NCBI GenBank assembly: GCA_965211995.1
Contig: OZ243040.1
Coordinates: forward strand, 1,798,001-1,862,000
Direction of reading: 5' to 3'
Source: CAYFZO01 sp965211995
Lineage (GTDB): Bacteria; Pseudomonadota; Gammaproteobacteria; Poriferisulfidales; Oxydemutatoraceae
DNA: 64,000 bases
Part shown: positions 50,072 to 59,008 of the stretch, piece after piece
Position numbering within the stretch: the first letter of the stretch is position 1
Layout of the letters: each line of letters begins with the position of its first letter
Program-made: the position numbers and the translations under genes
Notes under the pieces: generated by a model
Databases searched by the model: none
The model's input: the letters and a program-made list of their open reading frames with translations, nothing else
Told to the model about the DNA's origin: nothing

Positions 50072-51175
50072 TTAACGACCGATTGCAAAAGCTTTCGCGT
50101 CGATCTCGGTTTCTTCCCCGCAGACCAGTTGCGCCAGCAGCAAAGCCGACGCGGGCGCCAGCGCGACGCCGTTGCGGTAGTGACCGCCGTTGATGAACAG
50201 GCCGGCGATCTCGGGGGACGCGCCGATCAGCGGCGTTGCGCGTTGCACGGCGGGACGCAATCCCGCCCACTGGCGTTTGACCGGATGACGCGCCAGCGCC
50301 GGCAGCACTTGCGCGGCGACGCCGGACAGTTCCGCGCGCGCCGCCGCGGTAGTGGAGTTATCAAAGCCGGACTCCTCGAGCGTGCTGCCGACGAGGATGT
50401 GCCCGTGCGGGCGCGGGATCAAATAATGGATCATGTCCGCGCCGGGCGTTTCTCTGGAGATGATATGACGCAGCAGTCCCGGTTCGGTTGCGTACTCGAT
50501 GATCTGCCCGCGCACCGGCCGTATCTCGGGGCATACGGACGGCCGTGGCAGCAGCGGCGTCAGCCAGGCGCCGGCGCAGGCGACGACAACGTCGGCGGCG
50601 ACGAACCCGGCGGCGGTGTGTGCGCCCCGCACTCGGCCCTTGCTCACTGCGAGCGTTTGCGCCGCGCAGTTTTCGCGGATGCGCACGCCGCGACGCTTGG
50701 CCGTGCGCACCAGCGCGCCGAGCAGGGCTTGCGGATCAACCTGGCACACTTGCGGGAACACGAAGCCTGCGTCCGCAGACAGGTTTGCAGCCAGCGCGGG
50801 CTCCTCGCGTGCGAGCGCAGCGGCATCCGGTTCGATCAACGCCCAGCCTTGCGCCTGCGCCCAGGCGGCAGCGGCCCGCGTTTCGTTCGGTGCAAGGCAT
50901 AACAGGCCGCTTTCGGTCAGACGCACGGCTTCCCCCTGCGCCTGCAAGTGGTCGAGCAAGTGCCGGTAGCGCGACAGTGATAACGCGTGCAAGGCTGCGA
51001 TGGCGGGGTCGCTGCGCCACGGCTGAAGTGGTGACAGGATGCCGCCCGCCGCGCCCGAGGCGCCGTCGCCGGGCCGTGTCTTTTCGAGCAGCGTTACCGC
51101 AAGGCCGCGTTGTTGCAGTGCGAGCGCGGTGGTCAGGCCGATGACGCCGCCGCCGATGATCAGGGCGTCGCTCAT
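50072..51175 (-). CDS. thiO: glycine oxidase ThiO (FAD-dependent)
   Basis: Oxidises glycine to the imine used in thiazole synthesis. N-terminal FAD loop DALIIGGGVIGLTTALALQQ, then GDGASGAAGGILSPLQPW and the C-terminal AGLRPAVQRATPLIG and FINGGHYRNGVALAPAS. 367 aa from the ATG at 51175. Divergent from thiS-thiG, consistent with one thiazole pathway. Its 5' end is followed outward by two extra copies of the first ~115 bp. Confidence 0.93.
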   Translation of the reverse strand: MSDALIIGGGVIGLTTALALQQRGLAVTLLEKTRPGDGASGAAGGILSPLQPWRSDPAIAALHALSLSRYRHLLDHLQAQGEAVRLTESGLLCLAPNETRAAAAWAQAQGWALIEPDAAALAREEPALAANLSADAGFVFPQVCQVDPQALLGALVRTAKRRGVRIRENCAAQTLAVSKGRVRGAHTAAGFVAADVVVACAGAWLTPLLPRPSVCPEIRPVRGQIIEYATEPGLLRHIISRETPGADMIHYLIPRPHGHILVGSTLEESGFDNSTTAAARAELSGVAAQVLPALARHPVKRQWAGLRPAVQRATPLIGASPEIAGLFINGGHYRNGVALAPASALLLAQLVCGEETEIDAKAFAIGR

Positions 51176-51480
51176 CGTCCGCACGGGTTCAGGCCGGGCT
51201 TGGACGCGCCGTCGCCGGGCCGTGCCTTTTCGAGCAGCGTTACCGCGAGGCCGCGCTGTTGCAGTGCGAGCGCGGTGGTCAGGCCGATGACGCCGCCGCC
51301 GATGATCAGGGCGTCGCTCATCGTTCGCATGGGTTCAGGCCGGGCTTGGACGCGCCGTCGCCGGGCCGTGCCTTTTCGAGCAGCGTTACCGCAAGGCCGC
51401 GCTGTTGCAGTGCGAGCGCGGTGGTCAGGTCGATGACGCCGCCGCCGATGATCAGGGCGTCGCTCATCGTCCGCATGGGC
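51176..51480 (-). repeat. two extra tandem copies of the thiO 5' end (146 bp period)
   Basis: The ATG-containing segment CGCTCATCGTCCGCACGGGT recurs so that ATGs fall at 51175, 51321 and 51467 (minus), exactly 146 bp apart. Each copy holds the FAD-loop codons and about 30 bp of leader. Because 146 is not a multiple of three, translation from an outer ATG leaves frame and ends soon after (…GDGASKPGLNPCGR). The promoter region may also be multiplied. Confidence 0.95.
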
Positions 51481-51559
51481 GGAGGGTTTGCAGGCATGGA
51501 TCCAAAAGTTTGCGCCGGGGTTTATGATTCGCTTTTTAAGCAGTGTCATAATTGCAGAC

Positions 51560-51760
51560 ATGCAACTGCGTATCAACGGACAAGCCCGGGCCCTGCCGGA
51601 CGGCCTGACGGTCGCGGCGTTGATCGAGCGTCTCGACGTCGGGCGGCGCAGGATTGCGGTTGAGGTCAACCGCGAGGTCATACCGCGCGCAGAACACGCC
51701 GCGATGCGGCTTGCGGAAGGCGACGAAGTGGAGATCGTTCATGCCATCGGCGGTGGCTGA
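51560..51760 (+). CDS. thiS: sulfur carrier protein ThiS
   Basis: Ubiquitin-like carrier whose C-terminal Gly-Gly is thiocarboxylated to feed sulfur into the thiazole ring. 66 aa: MQLRINGQARALPDGLTVAA, VNREVIPRAEHAAMRLAEGD, ending HAIGGG. ATG 51560 taken as start; a longer frame to 51488 has no similarity. Overlaps thiG by 20 bp. Confidence 0.94.
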   Translation: MQLRINGQARALPDGLTVAALIERLDVGRRRIAVEVNREVIPRAEHAAMRLAEGDEVEIVHAIGGG

Positions 51761-52559
51761 TATTCACGCTCGCCAAGTGGCCGCCCGTCCGTCCGGGTCT
51801 CTGACGATCGCGGGGCGCGAATACCGCTCGCGCCTGCTGGTCGGCACCGGCAAGTACCGTGACTTCGCGCAGACCCGTCGCGCGGTAGAGAACTCGGGTG
51901 CTGAGATCGTCACCGTCGCCGTGCGCCGCACCAACATCGGGCAGGACGGGAGCGAACCCAGTTTGCTCGAAGTGCTGCCGCCGGAGCGCTATACGATCCT
52001 GCCGAACACCGCCGGTTGCTACACCGCCGAGGACGCGGTCAGAACCTGTCTGCTCGCGCGCGAACTGCTCGACGGGCGCGGCTTGGTCAAACTTGAAGTT
52101 CTCGGCGATGAGAAGACGCTGTTTCCGGACGTTCCGCAAACCCTGAAAGCGGCGGAGACGCTGATCGCGAAAGGGTTCGAGGTGATGGTCTATACCAGCG
52201 ACGACCCGGTCGCCGCCCGACGCTTCGAGGAACTCGGCTGCGTCAGCGTGATGCCGCTGGCGGCGCCGATCGGCTCCGGTCTCGGCATCCGCAATCCATA
52301 CAATATTTTGGCGATTGTCGAGAACGCGCGCGTGCCGATTATCGTGGACGCCGGCGTCGGCACCGCCTCCGACGCGGCGATTGCGATGGAACTCGGCTGC
52401 GACGGCGTGCTGATGAACACCGCGATTGCCGAAGCCCGCGACCCGTTGCTGATGGCGTCGGCGATGAACAAAGCGGTCGAGGCGGGGCGCGAAGCCTATC
52501 TCGCGGGGCGCATGGCGAAGCGGCGTTACGCATCGGCTTCGTCGCCCCTGAATGACTGA
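51741..52559 (+). CDS. thiG: thiazole synthase
   Basis: Forms the thiamine thiazole from DXP, the ThiO product and ThiS thiocarboxylate. 272 aa TIM barrel: SRLLVGTGKYRDFAQTRRAV, VTVAVRRTNIGQDG, the Schiff-base lysine in GLVKLEVLGDEKTLFPD, MPLAAPIGSGLGIRNPYNI and VDAGVGTASDAAIAMELGCD. ATG 51741 lies inside thiS with GGAG upstream. Followed directly by duplicated trmB 5' ends. Confidence 0.97.
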   Translation: MPSAVADIHARQVAARPSGSLTIAGREYRSRLLVGTGKYRDFAQTRRAVENSGAEIVTVAVRRTNIGQDGSEPSLLEVLPPERYTILPNTAGCYTAEDAVRTCLLARELLDGRGLVKLEVLGDEKTLFPDVPQTLKAAETLIAKGFEVMVYTSDDPVAARRFEELGCVSVMPLAAPIGSGLGIRNPYNILAIVENARVPIIVDAGVGTASDAAIAMELGCDGVLMNTAIAEARDPLLMASAMNKAVEAGREAYLAGRMAKRRYASASSPLND

Positions 52560-52870
52560 CTCGTTCTGCGAACGCTGCGGGGAATTGTGCGGGGCAAGCG
52601 CGCCGCAGCATCCGCAGTTTTGTGTTGCGCGATGGTCGCCTGACGCGCGGTCACCCGAATGACTGACCTGCCTGCGAACGCTGCGGGGAATTGTGCGGGG
52701 CAAGCGCGCCGCGGCGTCCGCAGTTTTGTGTTGCGCGATGGCCGCCTGACGCGCGGTTACCCGAATGACTGACCTGCCTGCGAACGCTGCGGGGAATTGT
52801 GCGGGGCAAGCGCGCCGCGGCGTCCGCAGTTTTGTGTTGCGCGATGGTCGCCTGACGCGCGGTCACCCGA
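52552..52870 (+). repeat. three extra tandem copies of the trmB 5' end (106 bp period)
   Basis: ATGACTGACCTGCCTGCGAA-type starts occur at 52552, 52659, 52765 and 52871, the last being trmB itself. Each unit ends with CGCCTGACGCGCGGT[C/T]ACCCGA. The first copy is most diverged (ATGACTGACTCGTTCTGCGA) and overlaps the thiG stop; the others differ at only a few bases. Spacing 106-107 bp shifts frame at each step, so outer starts cannot extend TrmB. Confidence 0.96.
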
Positions 52871-53572
52871 ATGACTGACCTGCCTGCGAACGCTGCGGGG
52901 AATTGTGCGGGGCAAGCGCATCGCGGCGTCCGCAGTTTCGTGCTGCGTGATGGCCGCCTGACGCGCGGTCAACGGCGTGCGCTCGTGGCGCACTGGTCAA
53001 CTTACGGCTTGGCGCCCGATGGTGTGCTCGACCTTGCCGCTGTCTTTGGGCGGCGTGCGCCGGTGACGCTCGAGATCGGTTTCGGCAACGGCGCCAATCT
53101 GCTGGCGATGGCCGCCGCAGAGTCCGAGGCCGACTTTCTCGGCATTGAAGTGTACCGTTCCGGGATCGGGCGCCTGTTGTGTGCCGCCGCCGAGACCGGC
53201 TTGATCAACCTGAAAGTCATTCGCGCCGACGCCGCCGAGGTTCTGCAACGCAACGTGGCCGATAACGCTTTTGCGCGGGTGCTGATCCTGTTCCCCGACC
53301 CGTGGCCGAAGCGGCGCCACCATAAGAGGCGCCTGTTGACGCCGGCGTTCATCGCGACGCTCGCTGACAAGATGCACCCGGGCGGCGTGCTCCATCTCGC
53401 AACCGACTGGCGTGAGTACGCCGACTCGATGCGCGCGGCCGTGGCGGGCGACGGACGCTTCGAGCCAATCGGTGACGGCGGGCGTCCGGCGTGGCGTCCC
53501 GAGACGCGCTTCGAAGCACGCGGGCGGGAGGCGGGTCGCGAGGTGGCAAACTTGCTGTATCGGCGGGCGTGA
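52871..53572 (+). CDS. trmB: tRNA (guanine-N7-)-methyltransferase
   Basis: Makes m7G46 in tRNA. 233 aa: SAM-binding LEIGFGNGANLLAMAAAESE, FLGIEVYRSGIGRLLCAAAE, the conserved LFPDPWPKRRHHKRRL and a C-terminal PETRFEARGREAGREVANL. ATG 52871 is the innermost of four repeated starts. Placement after thiS-thiG is standard for gammaproteobacteria. Confidence 0.97.
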   Translation: MTDLPANAAGNCAGQAHRGVRSFVLRDGRLTRGQRRALVAHWSTYGLAPDGVLDLAAVFGRRAPVTLEIGFGNGANLLAMAAAESEADFLGIEVYRSGIGRLLCAAAETGLINLKVIRADAAEVLQRNVADNAFARVLILFPDPWPKRRHHKRRLLTPAFIATLADKMHPGGVLHLATDWREYADSMRAAVAGDGRFEPIGDGGRPAWRPETRFEARGREAGREVANLLYRRA

Positions 53573-53935
53573 GTTTTGTGTTTGGGGGGTTTGCCGGGTG
53601 CGGGGTTTCTGCCGGGAAATGAAAGGCGGCGTCAAGTTGTTGGATGTATAAATTGCGTTGCTCTTTTCCCCAGCGTTTCCCGGTAAATTTGGCAATTGTT
53701 TTCAAGATAAATTGACGGGCAAGTCGAGTCTGTTGGGGTTAAGCCCGAGCCAGTTGGCATCGCTAGTATGTATGAGAGGCGCTTGATTCAGCCATTATTT
53801 GTAAGTTAGAGGAATGCCGGCTGGGGCGAGGCTGACTCGGTGCGCGAGACGAGACCATGGTGCACGGCCGGGCTGAGGGGGCGAATTTGCTGTGCCGATG
53901 GGAGTGAGCTTTGTGCTCCGGTCAACGACTCACAT
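53573..53935. other. gap after trmB, no recognised feature
   Basis: About 360 bp without a supported gene, between trmB and the iteron-bearing repeats. Base composition falls from GC-rich to AT-rich along it. Short open frames on the minus strand overlap trmB and are shadows. Confidence 0.4.
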
Positions 53936-54190
53936 AATGTCCTTATAAATCAATGAGGTGGCTCATGGCACAACTACCAATTTACTACCAACTTCTACCA
54001 AATTGGTAGAAAATTGGATTGCTTTCCAATATTTTCCGCTTGTGTCCCTGCTCAAGGGGATTTTTTGTAGTCCCGATCAATGCTTTGTGCAATGTTCTTA
54101 TGAATCAATAACGTAGGTTGGGGCGCAACTACCAATTTACTACCAACTGCTACCAAATTAGTAGAAAAGTGAATTTCTTTCTGGTATCTT
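53936..54190 (+). repeat. two ~105 bp repeats carrying phased CTACCAA iterons
   Basis: Two copies, 155 bp apart, of a unit running from ATGTCCTTATAAATCAAT to TTCCAATATTTTCCGC (ATGTTCTTATGAATCAAT to TTCTGGTATCTTTCAGC). The conserved core has three CTACCAA heptamers at 53974, 53985, 53995 and at 54129, 54140, 54150: spacing 11 and 10 bp in both, one helical turn each. In each core an inverted partner follows (TTGGTAG at 54003, TTAGTAG in copy 2). The heptamers are conserved while flanks vary, as expected for protein-binding sites upstream of the Fic gene. Confidence 0.85.
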
Positions 54191-54193
54191 TCA

Positions 54194-54317
54194 GCAGGAA
54201 AATCAAAGTTTAATCATATGAATCGGCATTTACTACCGATAGTAAGTCCCGTTCGTCGTTCCAATCAATAGAATACCGATTTTAATTAGGTTTTCCTTTA
54301 GACTTTGATTTTCCTGC
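54194..54317. promoter_or_regulatory. 16 bp inverted repeat enclosing a palindromic operator-like site
   Basis: GCAGGAAAATCAAAGT (54194-54209) and its exact complement ACTTTGATTTTCCTGC (54302-54317) bracket 92 bp. Inside lies a small palindrome, TTACTA-CCGA-TAGTAA, near 54229-54244. The right arm ends 30 bp before the Fic gene ATG. The arrangement could be a looped operator, a leader RNA stem or the ends of a small mobile element. Confidence 0.7.
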
Positions 54318-54347
54318 CATCCGTTCCAGCCGCATGGTGTTTGATAA

Positions 54348-55697
54348 ATGAAAATTCCAATTATACCTTCAAGCGTCGATGATCTGCTGAAAAAGACCCT
54401 CACGAATTCTCCGGAGGATTTAGGGAAACTTTTGTCGCTCGGAGTCCAACCTGATCCCAAAAGCCAGTACTACCACTGGGACAAACTGCGGCATTTGAAA
54501 CCGCCTTCTCACTTGAGCCATGAAGAGTGGTGGCTCGCAATCAAATTGGCGCGCAGGACACTCTATAAAGAAATTTCACATTCGGATAAGAACGGGAAGC
54601 CTTTCGTCTATGCCGAACCTGGCGTCGTGCGCCGTTTATTGCATGAGATTGATATCCACGGCGGCGGAGAAGTAAAGGCCAGTGAACCGGTGGCAAACCC
54701 CAACACCCGGGATATTTATCTGATCAATTCATTGATCGAGGAAGCCATTACTTCCAGTCAACTCGAAGGCGCGGCGACGACTAGAAAAGTCGCGAAGGAA
54801 ATGCTGCGTCTAAAAAGGAAACCGCGGAACCAATCGGAGACCATGATCGTGAATAATTATCACGCGATGGAATTCGTCAAGGAAATTTCGGAGGAGGATT
54901 TGACGCCGGACTTGATATGCGAACTACACAAAATATTAACTGTAAACACATTGGATAGCCCCGATGCAGCCGGGAAATTACGCTCTTCCGATGACATCCG
55001 TGTAGTTGATCTGAGAGATTCGACGGAAGTGCACGTTCCGCCAAAGCCGAAGGAGTTGGCGGGCCGGATGCAAAAATTGTGTGATTTTGCCAACCCCGAT
55101 TCCAAGGGGGATTTTCTTCACCCGGTGGTCAGGGCGATCATTTTGCATTTTCTGCTGGCGTACGATCATCCTTTCGAGGACGGCAACGGCAGAACCGCCC
55201 GGGCGCTTTTTTATTGGTCCATGCTGAAACAAGGCTATTGGACAATGGAATTCATCTCTATTTCCAGGATCCTGAAGGAGGCGCCTGCAAAATACACCAG
55301 GGCTTATTTACACACGGAAACCGACGACAACGACGTAACTTATTTTATTGTTTATCAACTGGGAGTGGTCAAAAGAGCGATAGATGATTTATTGCTCTAC
55401 CTGAAGAGAAAAGCCGGCGAGATAAAAACCGTAGAGCGGATGATCAGAAAGTCGCCGCGCTTACAGGGGTTGCTGAACCACAGGCAGATTTCTCTGATAC
55501 ACAGGGCGCTGAAAAGCCCCGAATCCGTTTTCTATGTGCGCAGCCACCGCGGCGCACATAATGTCACCTATGACACAGCCAGAACGGATTTGCTGAAACT
55601 GGTTGACCTGGGTTTGCTGGAGAAAACAAAGATCGGGAAAGCGTTTGTCTTTAACGCGGTCGGCGGTCTTGAACAAAAACTTGAGGGCTTGCACTAA
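54348..55697 (+). CDS. Fic-family protein with winged-helix C-terminus
   Basis: 449 aa. An N-terminal DUF4172-like helical region (DKLRHLKPPSHLSHEEWWLA) leads to the inhibitory motif SSQLEGA (136-142) and a complete Fic motif HPFEDGNGRTAR (274-285). Residues 390-445 form a winged-helix-like unit (LLNHRQISLIHRALKSPESV; TYDTARTDLLKLVDLGLLEK). This is the common Fic plus DNA-binding layout; likely an AMP-transferase under self-inhibition that may bind its own upstream iterons. AT-rich relative to trmB and sulP. Convergent with the SulP gene, only 18 bp apart. Confidence 0.9.
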   Translation: MKIPIIPSSVDDLLKKTLTNSPEDLGKLLSLGVQPDPKSQYYHWDKLRHLKPPSHLSHEEWWLAIKLARRTLYKEISHSDKNGKPFVYAEPGVVRRLLHEIDIHGGGEVKASEPVANPNTRDIYLINSLIEEAITSSQLEGAATTRKVAKEMLRLKRKPRNQSETMIVNNYHAMEFVKEISEEDLTPDLICELHKILTVNTLDSPDAAGKLRSSDDIRVVDLRDSTEVHVPPKPKELAGRMQKLCDFANPDSKGDFLHPVVRAIILHFLLAYDHPFEDGNGRTARALFYWSMLKQGYWTMEFISISRILKEAPAKYTRAYLHTETDDNDVTYFIVYQLGVVKRAIDDLLLYLKRKAGEIKTVERMIRKSPRLQGLLNHRQISLIHRALKSPESVFYVRSHRGAHNVTYDTARTDLLKLVDLGLLEKTKIGKAFVFNAVGGLEQKLEGLH

Positions 55698-55715
55698 GCG
55701 GGCGTGCAAACGGGT

Positions 55716-57572
55716 CTATTTTCCGGATCTGAAATCGCCGTAGATCGTTTGCAACAGAGCGCTTGGCACCCTGCGGTATTGACGCAGCACGCAGCCGCTC
55801 AGGTCGCGCGCCGAGCAGTCTTCGACCGAGCAGTCGAGGTCGCCTTTTTCGCACAGTCTGGTCCACGCATAGCCGAGCGCGTCGTCGCGGGTGCGGAAGA
55901 AGCGGTCTTCCCAGTCGGGATTGACGAAGCCGGTGCGCTTGAAAGTGGCCATCACGTCCGCCGGCGTGCGCGTGAACAAAAACTCGATGTTGAGGCCGAC
56001 CAGCGTCTCCGACAACTGCCGCAGCATCGCCTCGCCGGTCGCGTCAATTTCATTGATCGCGTCGGCATCGACGATGATGAATTTCAGATCGGGCTTCGCC
56101 GCGACCCGTTCCAGCACCTTGTTCTCGAAATACGAAGTGTTGGCGAAAAACAGCGGCCCTTCAAACCGGATCATCGAGATCTTCGGGCACAGTTTCAGGA
56201 TGTATTTGCCGGCGTCGCGCAGACCGCCGTCCTCGTGGCGCGCGATCAGGTAGATGTGCGGGTGCATGGTGCGGTAGATGTACAGTCCCAGCGACAGCAG
56301 CACGCCCGCGAGGATGCCGCTTTCCAGGTGCGGCGCGTAGAACAGGGTCAGCACGAAAGTGATCAGGGCGACGATGCCGTCGTGGCGCTGCGCTTTCCAC
56401 GCGTGGATCAGCGGCTTGATCTTGATCAGGCCGCCGACCGCCATGATGATCACCGTTGCGAGCGTCGGTTGCGGCAGGTGGTACAGCAGGGGGGTCAGAA
56501 ACAGCAGCGTCAGCCCGACCGCGGCGCCGGTGACGATCGCTGAAAAGCCGGTGACGGCGTGCGCGCTGAAGTTGATCGCGGAACGCGAGAACGAGCCCGA
56601 CACGGCGTAGCCTTGGAAGAAACTCGCGGTGACGTTGCCGAGTCCCTGCCCGATCAATTCCTGGTCGGCATCAAGCCGCTGGCGCGTTTGCGCCGCCATT
56701 GCCTTGGCGATCGAAATCGCCTCCATGAAGCCGATCAGCGCGATCGCCACCGCAACGCCGGACAGTTGCGTCAGCGTTGTGAAACTGAGGTTCGGTATTT
56801 CAAACGAAGGCAGTCCCTGCGGGATATGGCCGACGACTTTCCCGCCGATGCTTTCAAAGCCGAAATACCACGACAGCAGGGTGGTCGCCACCACCGCCGC
56901 CAGCACGTTCGGCGCTTTCGGCCAGAAACGCCTGATCAGCAGCATCATGGCGAGCGCGAGCACGGCAATCCCGACGGTCGGCCCGTGCGGGTTTTCCACC
57001 GCCGCGACGATCAGCCGCCACACCGTTTCGTAGTGGTGCTCCGCGGTTTCGACGCTGACGCCGAAAAGTTTGCCGAGTTGCGAGGTCGCGATGATGATCG
57101 CGGCGGCGTTGGTGAAGCCGAGTACGACCGGGTGCGACAAGAACGCGACCATCATGCCGAGACGTACGATGCCGAGCGCGAGTTGAAACAGTCCGACGAG
57201 CAACGCAAGCGTCACGGCGTATGCCACGTAGGCGTCGGGGCTGTTCGCCGCGAGCGGGCCGAGCGCCGACGCGGTCAGCAGCGACACGACCGCAACGGGA
57301 CCGGTCGCGAGTTGGCGCGACGAGCCGAACACCGAAGCGATGATGACCGGGAGAAAGGAAGCGTACAGGCCGTAGTACGGCGGCAATCCGGCGAGTTGCG
57401 CGTAGGCCATGGACTGCGGCACCAGCACCAGCGCGACGGTGATGCCCGCGATGACGTCGGCTTTGAGGACAGCGGGCTTTTTAAGTTCTCCCACCCAGTC
57501 CATATAAGGCGTCACATTGGCGATTGCGTTCCTTGTAAACCGGTCAAGTCCCTTTAAAAAAATGTTCGCCAT
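55716..57572 (-). CDS. SulP/SLC26-family anion transporter with STAS domain
   Basis: Inner-membrane carrier for sulfate, bicarbonate or other anions. About 14 helices in the first 430 residues with VALVLVPQSMAYAQLAGLPP, YGLYASFLPVIIASVFGSSR and QGLGNVTASFFQGYAVSGSF, then a cytoplasmic STAS domain (ISMIRFEGPLFFANTSYFEN, FIIVDADAINEIDATGEAML). The last 60 residues are a Cys-rich tail (LCEKGDLDCSVEDC). The ATG at 57572 (MANIFLKG) or 57611 may start it. Substrate cannot be told from sequence; two sulfotransferase genes in the window make sulfate a possibility. Confidence 0.93.
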   Translation of the reverse strand: MANIFLKGLDRFTRNAIANVTPYMDWVGELKKPAVLKADVIAGITVALVLVPQSMAYAQLAGLPPYYGLYASFLPVIIASVFGSSRQLATGPVAVVSLLTASALGPLAANSPDAYVAYAVTLALLVGLFQLALGIVRLGMMVAFLSHPVVLGFTNAAAIIIATSQLGKLFGVSVETAEHHYETVWRLIVAAVENPHGPTVGIAVLALAMMLLIRRFWPKAPNVLAAVVATTLLSWYFGFESIGGKVVGHIPQGLPSFEIPNLSFTTLTQLSGVAVAIALIGFMEAISIAKAMAAQTRQRLDADQELIGQGLGNVTASFFQGYAVSGSFSRSAINFSAHAVTGFSAIVTGAAVGLTLLFLTPLLYHLPQPTLATVIIMAVGGLIKIKPLIHAWKAQRHDGIVALITFVLTLFYAPHLESGILAGVLLSLGLYIYRTMHPHIYLIARHEDGGLRDAGKYILKLCPKISMIRFEGPLFFANTSYFENKVLERVAAKPDLKFIIVDADAINEIDATGEAMLRQLSETLVGLNIEFLFTRTPADVMATFKRTGFVNPDWEDRFFRTRDDALGYAWTRLCEKGDLDCSVEDCSARDLSGCVLRQYRRVPSALLQTIYGDFRSGK

Positions 57573-57706
57573 GCCAGCCGCCGTATTGGGTGAATTTGCT
57601 TTAATCAGCAATAGTTTATACTAACATACACTCACTTGATTGAAGTTTATTTTGCCGGTGCCAGGCGGGTGCCGGGCCAATGCGGCTAAGCCGGCGGGAG
57701 GGCGAT

Positions 57707-58741
57707 ATGGAATACCGACAACTGGGCGACACCTCCATTGACGTCAGCGTCATCTGCCTCGGCACGATGACTTACGGCGAGCAAAACACCGAAGCCGAAG
57801 CGCACGAGCAGTTGGACTACGCGCTTGAGCAGGGCGTCAATTTTATAGACACGGCCGAGATGTACGCCGTGCCGCCGCGCGAGGAAACGCAGGGTCTGAC
57901 CGAAAAGCACATCGGCACCTGGCTCGCGCAGCGCAACAATCGCAAGGACGTCGTGATCGCCACCAAAGTGTCGGGGCCGGGCATGCAGTCTTATCTGCGC
58001 GGCGGGCCGCAACTGACGCGCAAGCACATAGATCGCGCGGTGAACGGCAGCCTGCGCCGCCTGCAAACCGATTACATTGATCTTTACCAGGTGCACTGGC
58101 CGGCGCGTTCGACGAATTACTTCGGCGGGTTGGGGTACGTGCACGAGGAAGACGACGACGCGACGCCGATTGCAAAGACGCTCGAAGCGCTCGCGCGACT
58201 GGTCGAGCAGGGCAAGGTCCGTTATCTCGGGGTGTCCAACGAGACGCCGTGGGGCGTGATGGAATATCTGCGGCTGGCCGGGGAGCACGACTGGCCGCGC
58301 ATCGTCGGCGTGCAGAATCCGTACAGTTTGCTGAACCGCACGTTCGAAGTCGGCCTCGCCGAAATCGCACACCGCGAGCGGGCCGGGCTTCTGGCCTATT
58401 CGCCGCTGGGTTTCGGCGTGCTGAGCGGCAAGTATCTGCGCGGGCGCAAGCCGGCGGGCGCACGCCTGACGCTGTTCGAGTTCTTTCAGCGCTACACCGG
58501 CGACCTCGGCGTGAAAGCGACGCGCCGCTACGTTGCCATCGCCAAAGACGCGGGCCTCGACCCCGCGGCGATGGCGCTGGCGTACGTGAACTCGCGCAGT
58601 TTCCTGACGGCGAACATCATCGGCGCGACAACGATGAAGCAGTTGCGCACGAACATCGCGAGCATTGACCTCAAGTTAAGCGACGACGTACTGGAAGCGA
58701 TAGAAGCAGTGCACGAGGAGATTCCGAATCCTTGCCCGTGA
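57707..58741 (+). CDS. tas: aldo-keto reductase, Tas family
   Basis: NADP(H)-dependent aldo-keto reductase close to E. coli Tas: MEYRQLGDTSIDVSVICLGT, MTYGEQNTEAEAHEQLDYAL and MYAVPPREETQGLTEKHIGT. Catalytic residues are visible as Asp and Tyr in FIDTAEMYA, Lys in VIATKVSG and His in YQVHWP. 344 aa from ATG 57707, preceded by GGGAGGG. Physiological substrate unknown. Confidence 0.94.
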   Translation: MEYRQLGDTSIDVSVICLGTMTYGEQNTEAEAHEQLDYALEQGVNFIDTAEMYAVPPREETQGLTEKHIGTWLAQRNNRKDVVIATKVSGPGMQSYLRGGPQLTRKHIDRAVNGSLRRLQTDYIDLYQVHWPARSTNYFGGLGYVHEEDDDATPIAKTLEALARLVEQGKVRYLGVSNETPWGVMEYLRLAGEHDWPRIVGVQNPYSLLNRTFEVGLAEIAHRERAGLLAYSPLGFGVLSGKYLRGRKPAGARLTLFEFFQRYTGDLGVKATRRYVAIAKDAGLDPAAMALAYVNSRSFLTANIIGATTMKQLRTNIASIDLKLSDDVLEAIEAVHEEIPNPCP

Positions 58742-59008
58742 GACTGAATCACGGGGGCGTTGTAACTCGCCTGATTGGTTAGAGATTGTCTGCGGGAATC
58801 TTTTGCGAGAAAGCCCGCATAAACACATAACGCGCTGATGAATGTGGATTTTTGGGAGTGAAAAGCAGTGACAAGCCCCGATAGGTTATTTTGCCCATTT
58901 ATTGACAAGTATGCCCTGTCAAGTAACAATGCGGGCAACAATACCCGCCAAGCCTATGGCCTCCGGGCTACGCTCAAATCGGCGGGTTACTCTTTTCTGG
59001 AGGGGTCA

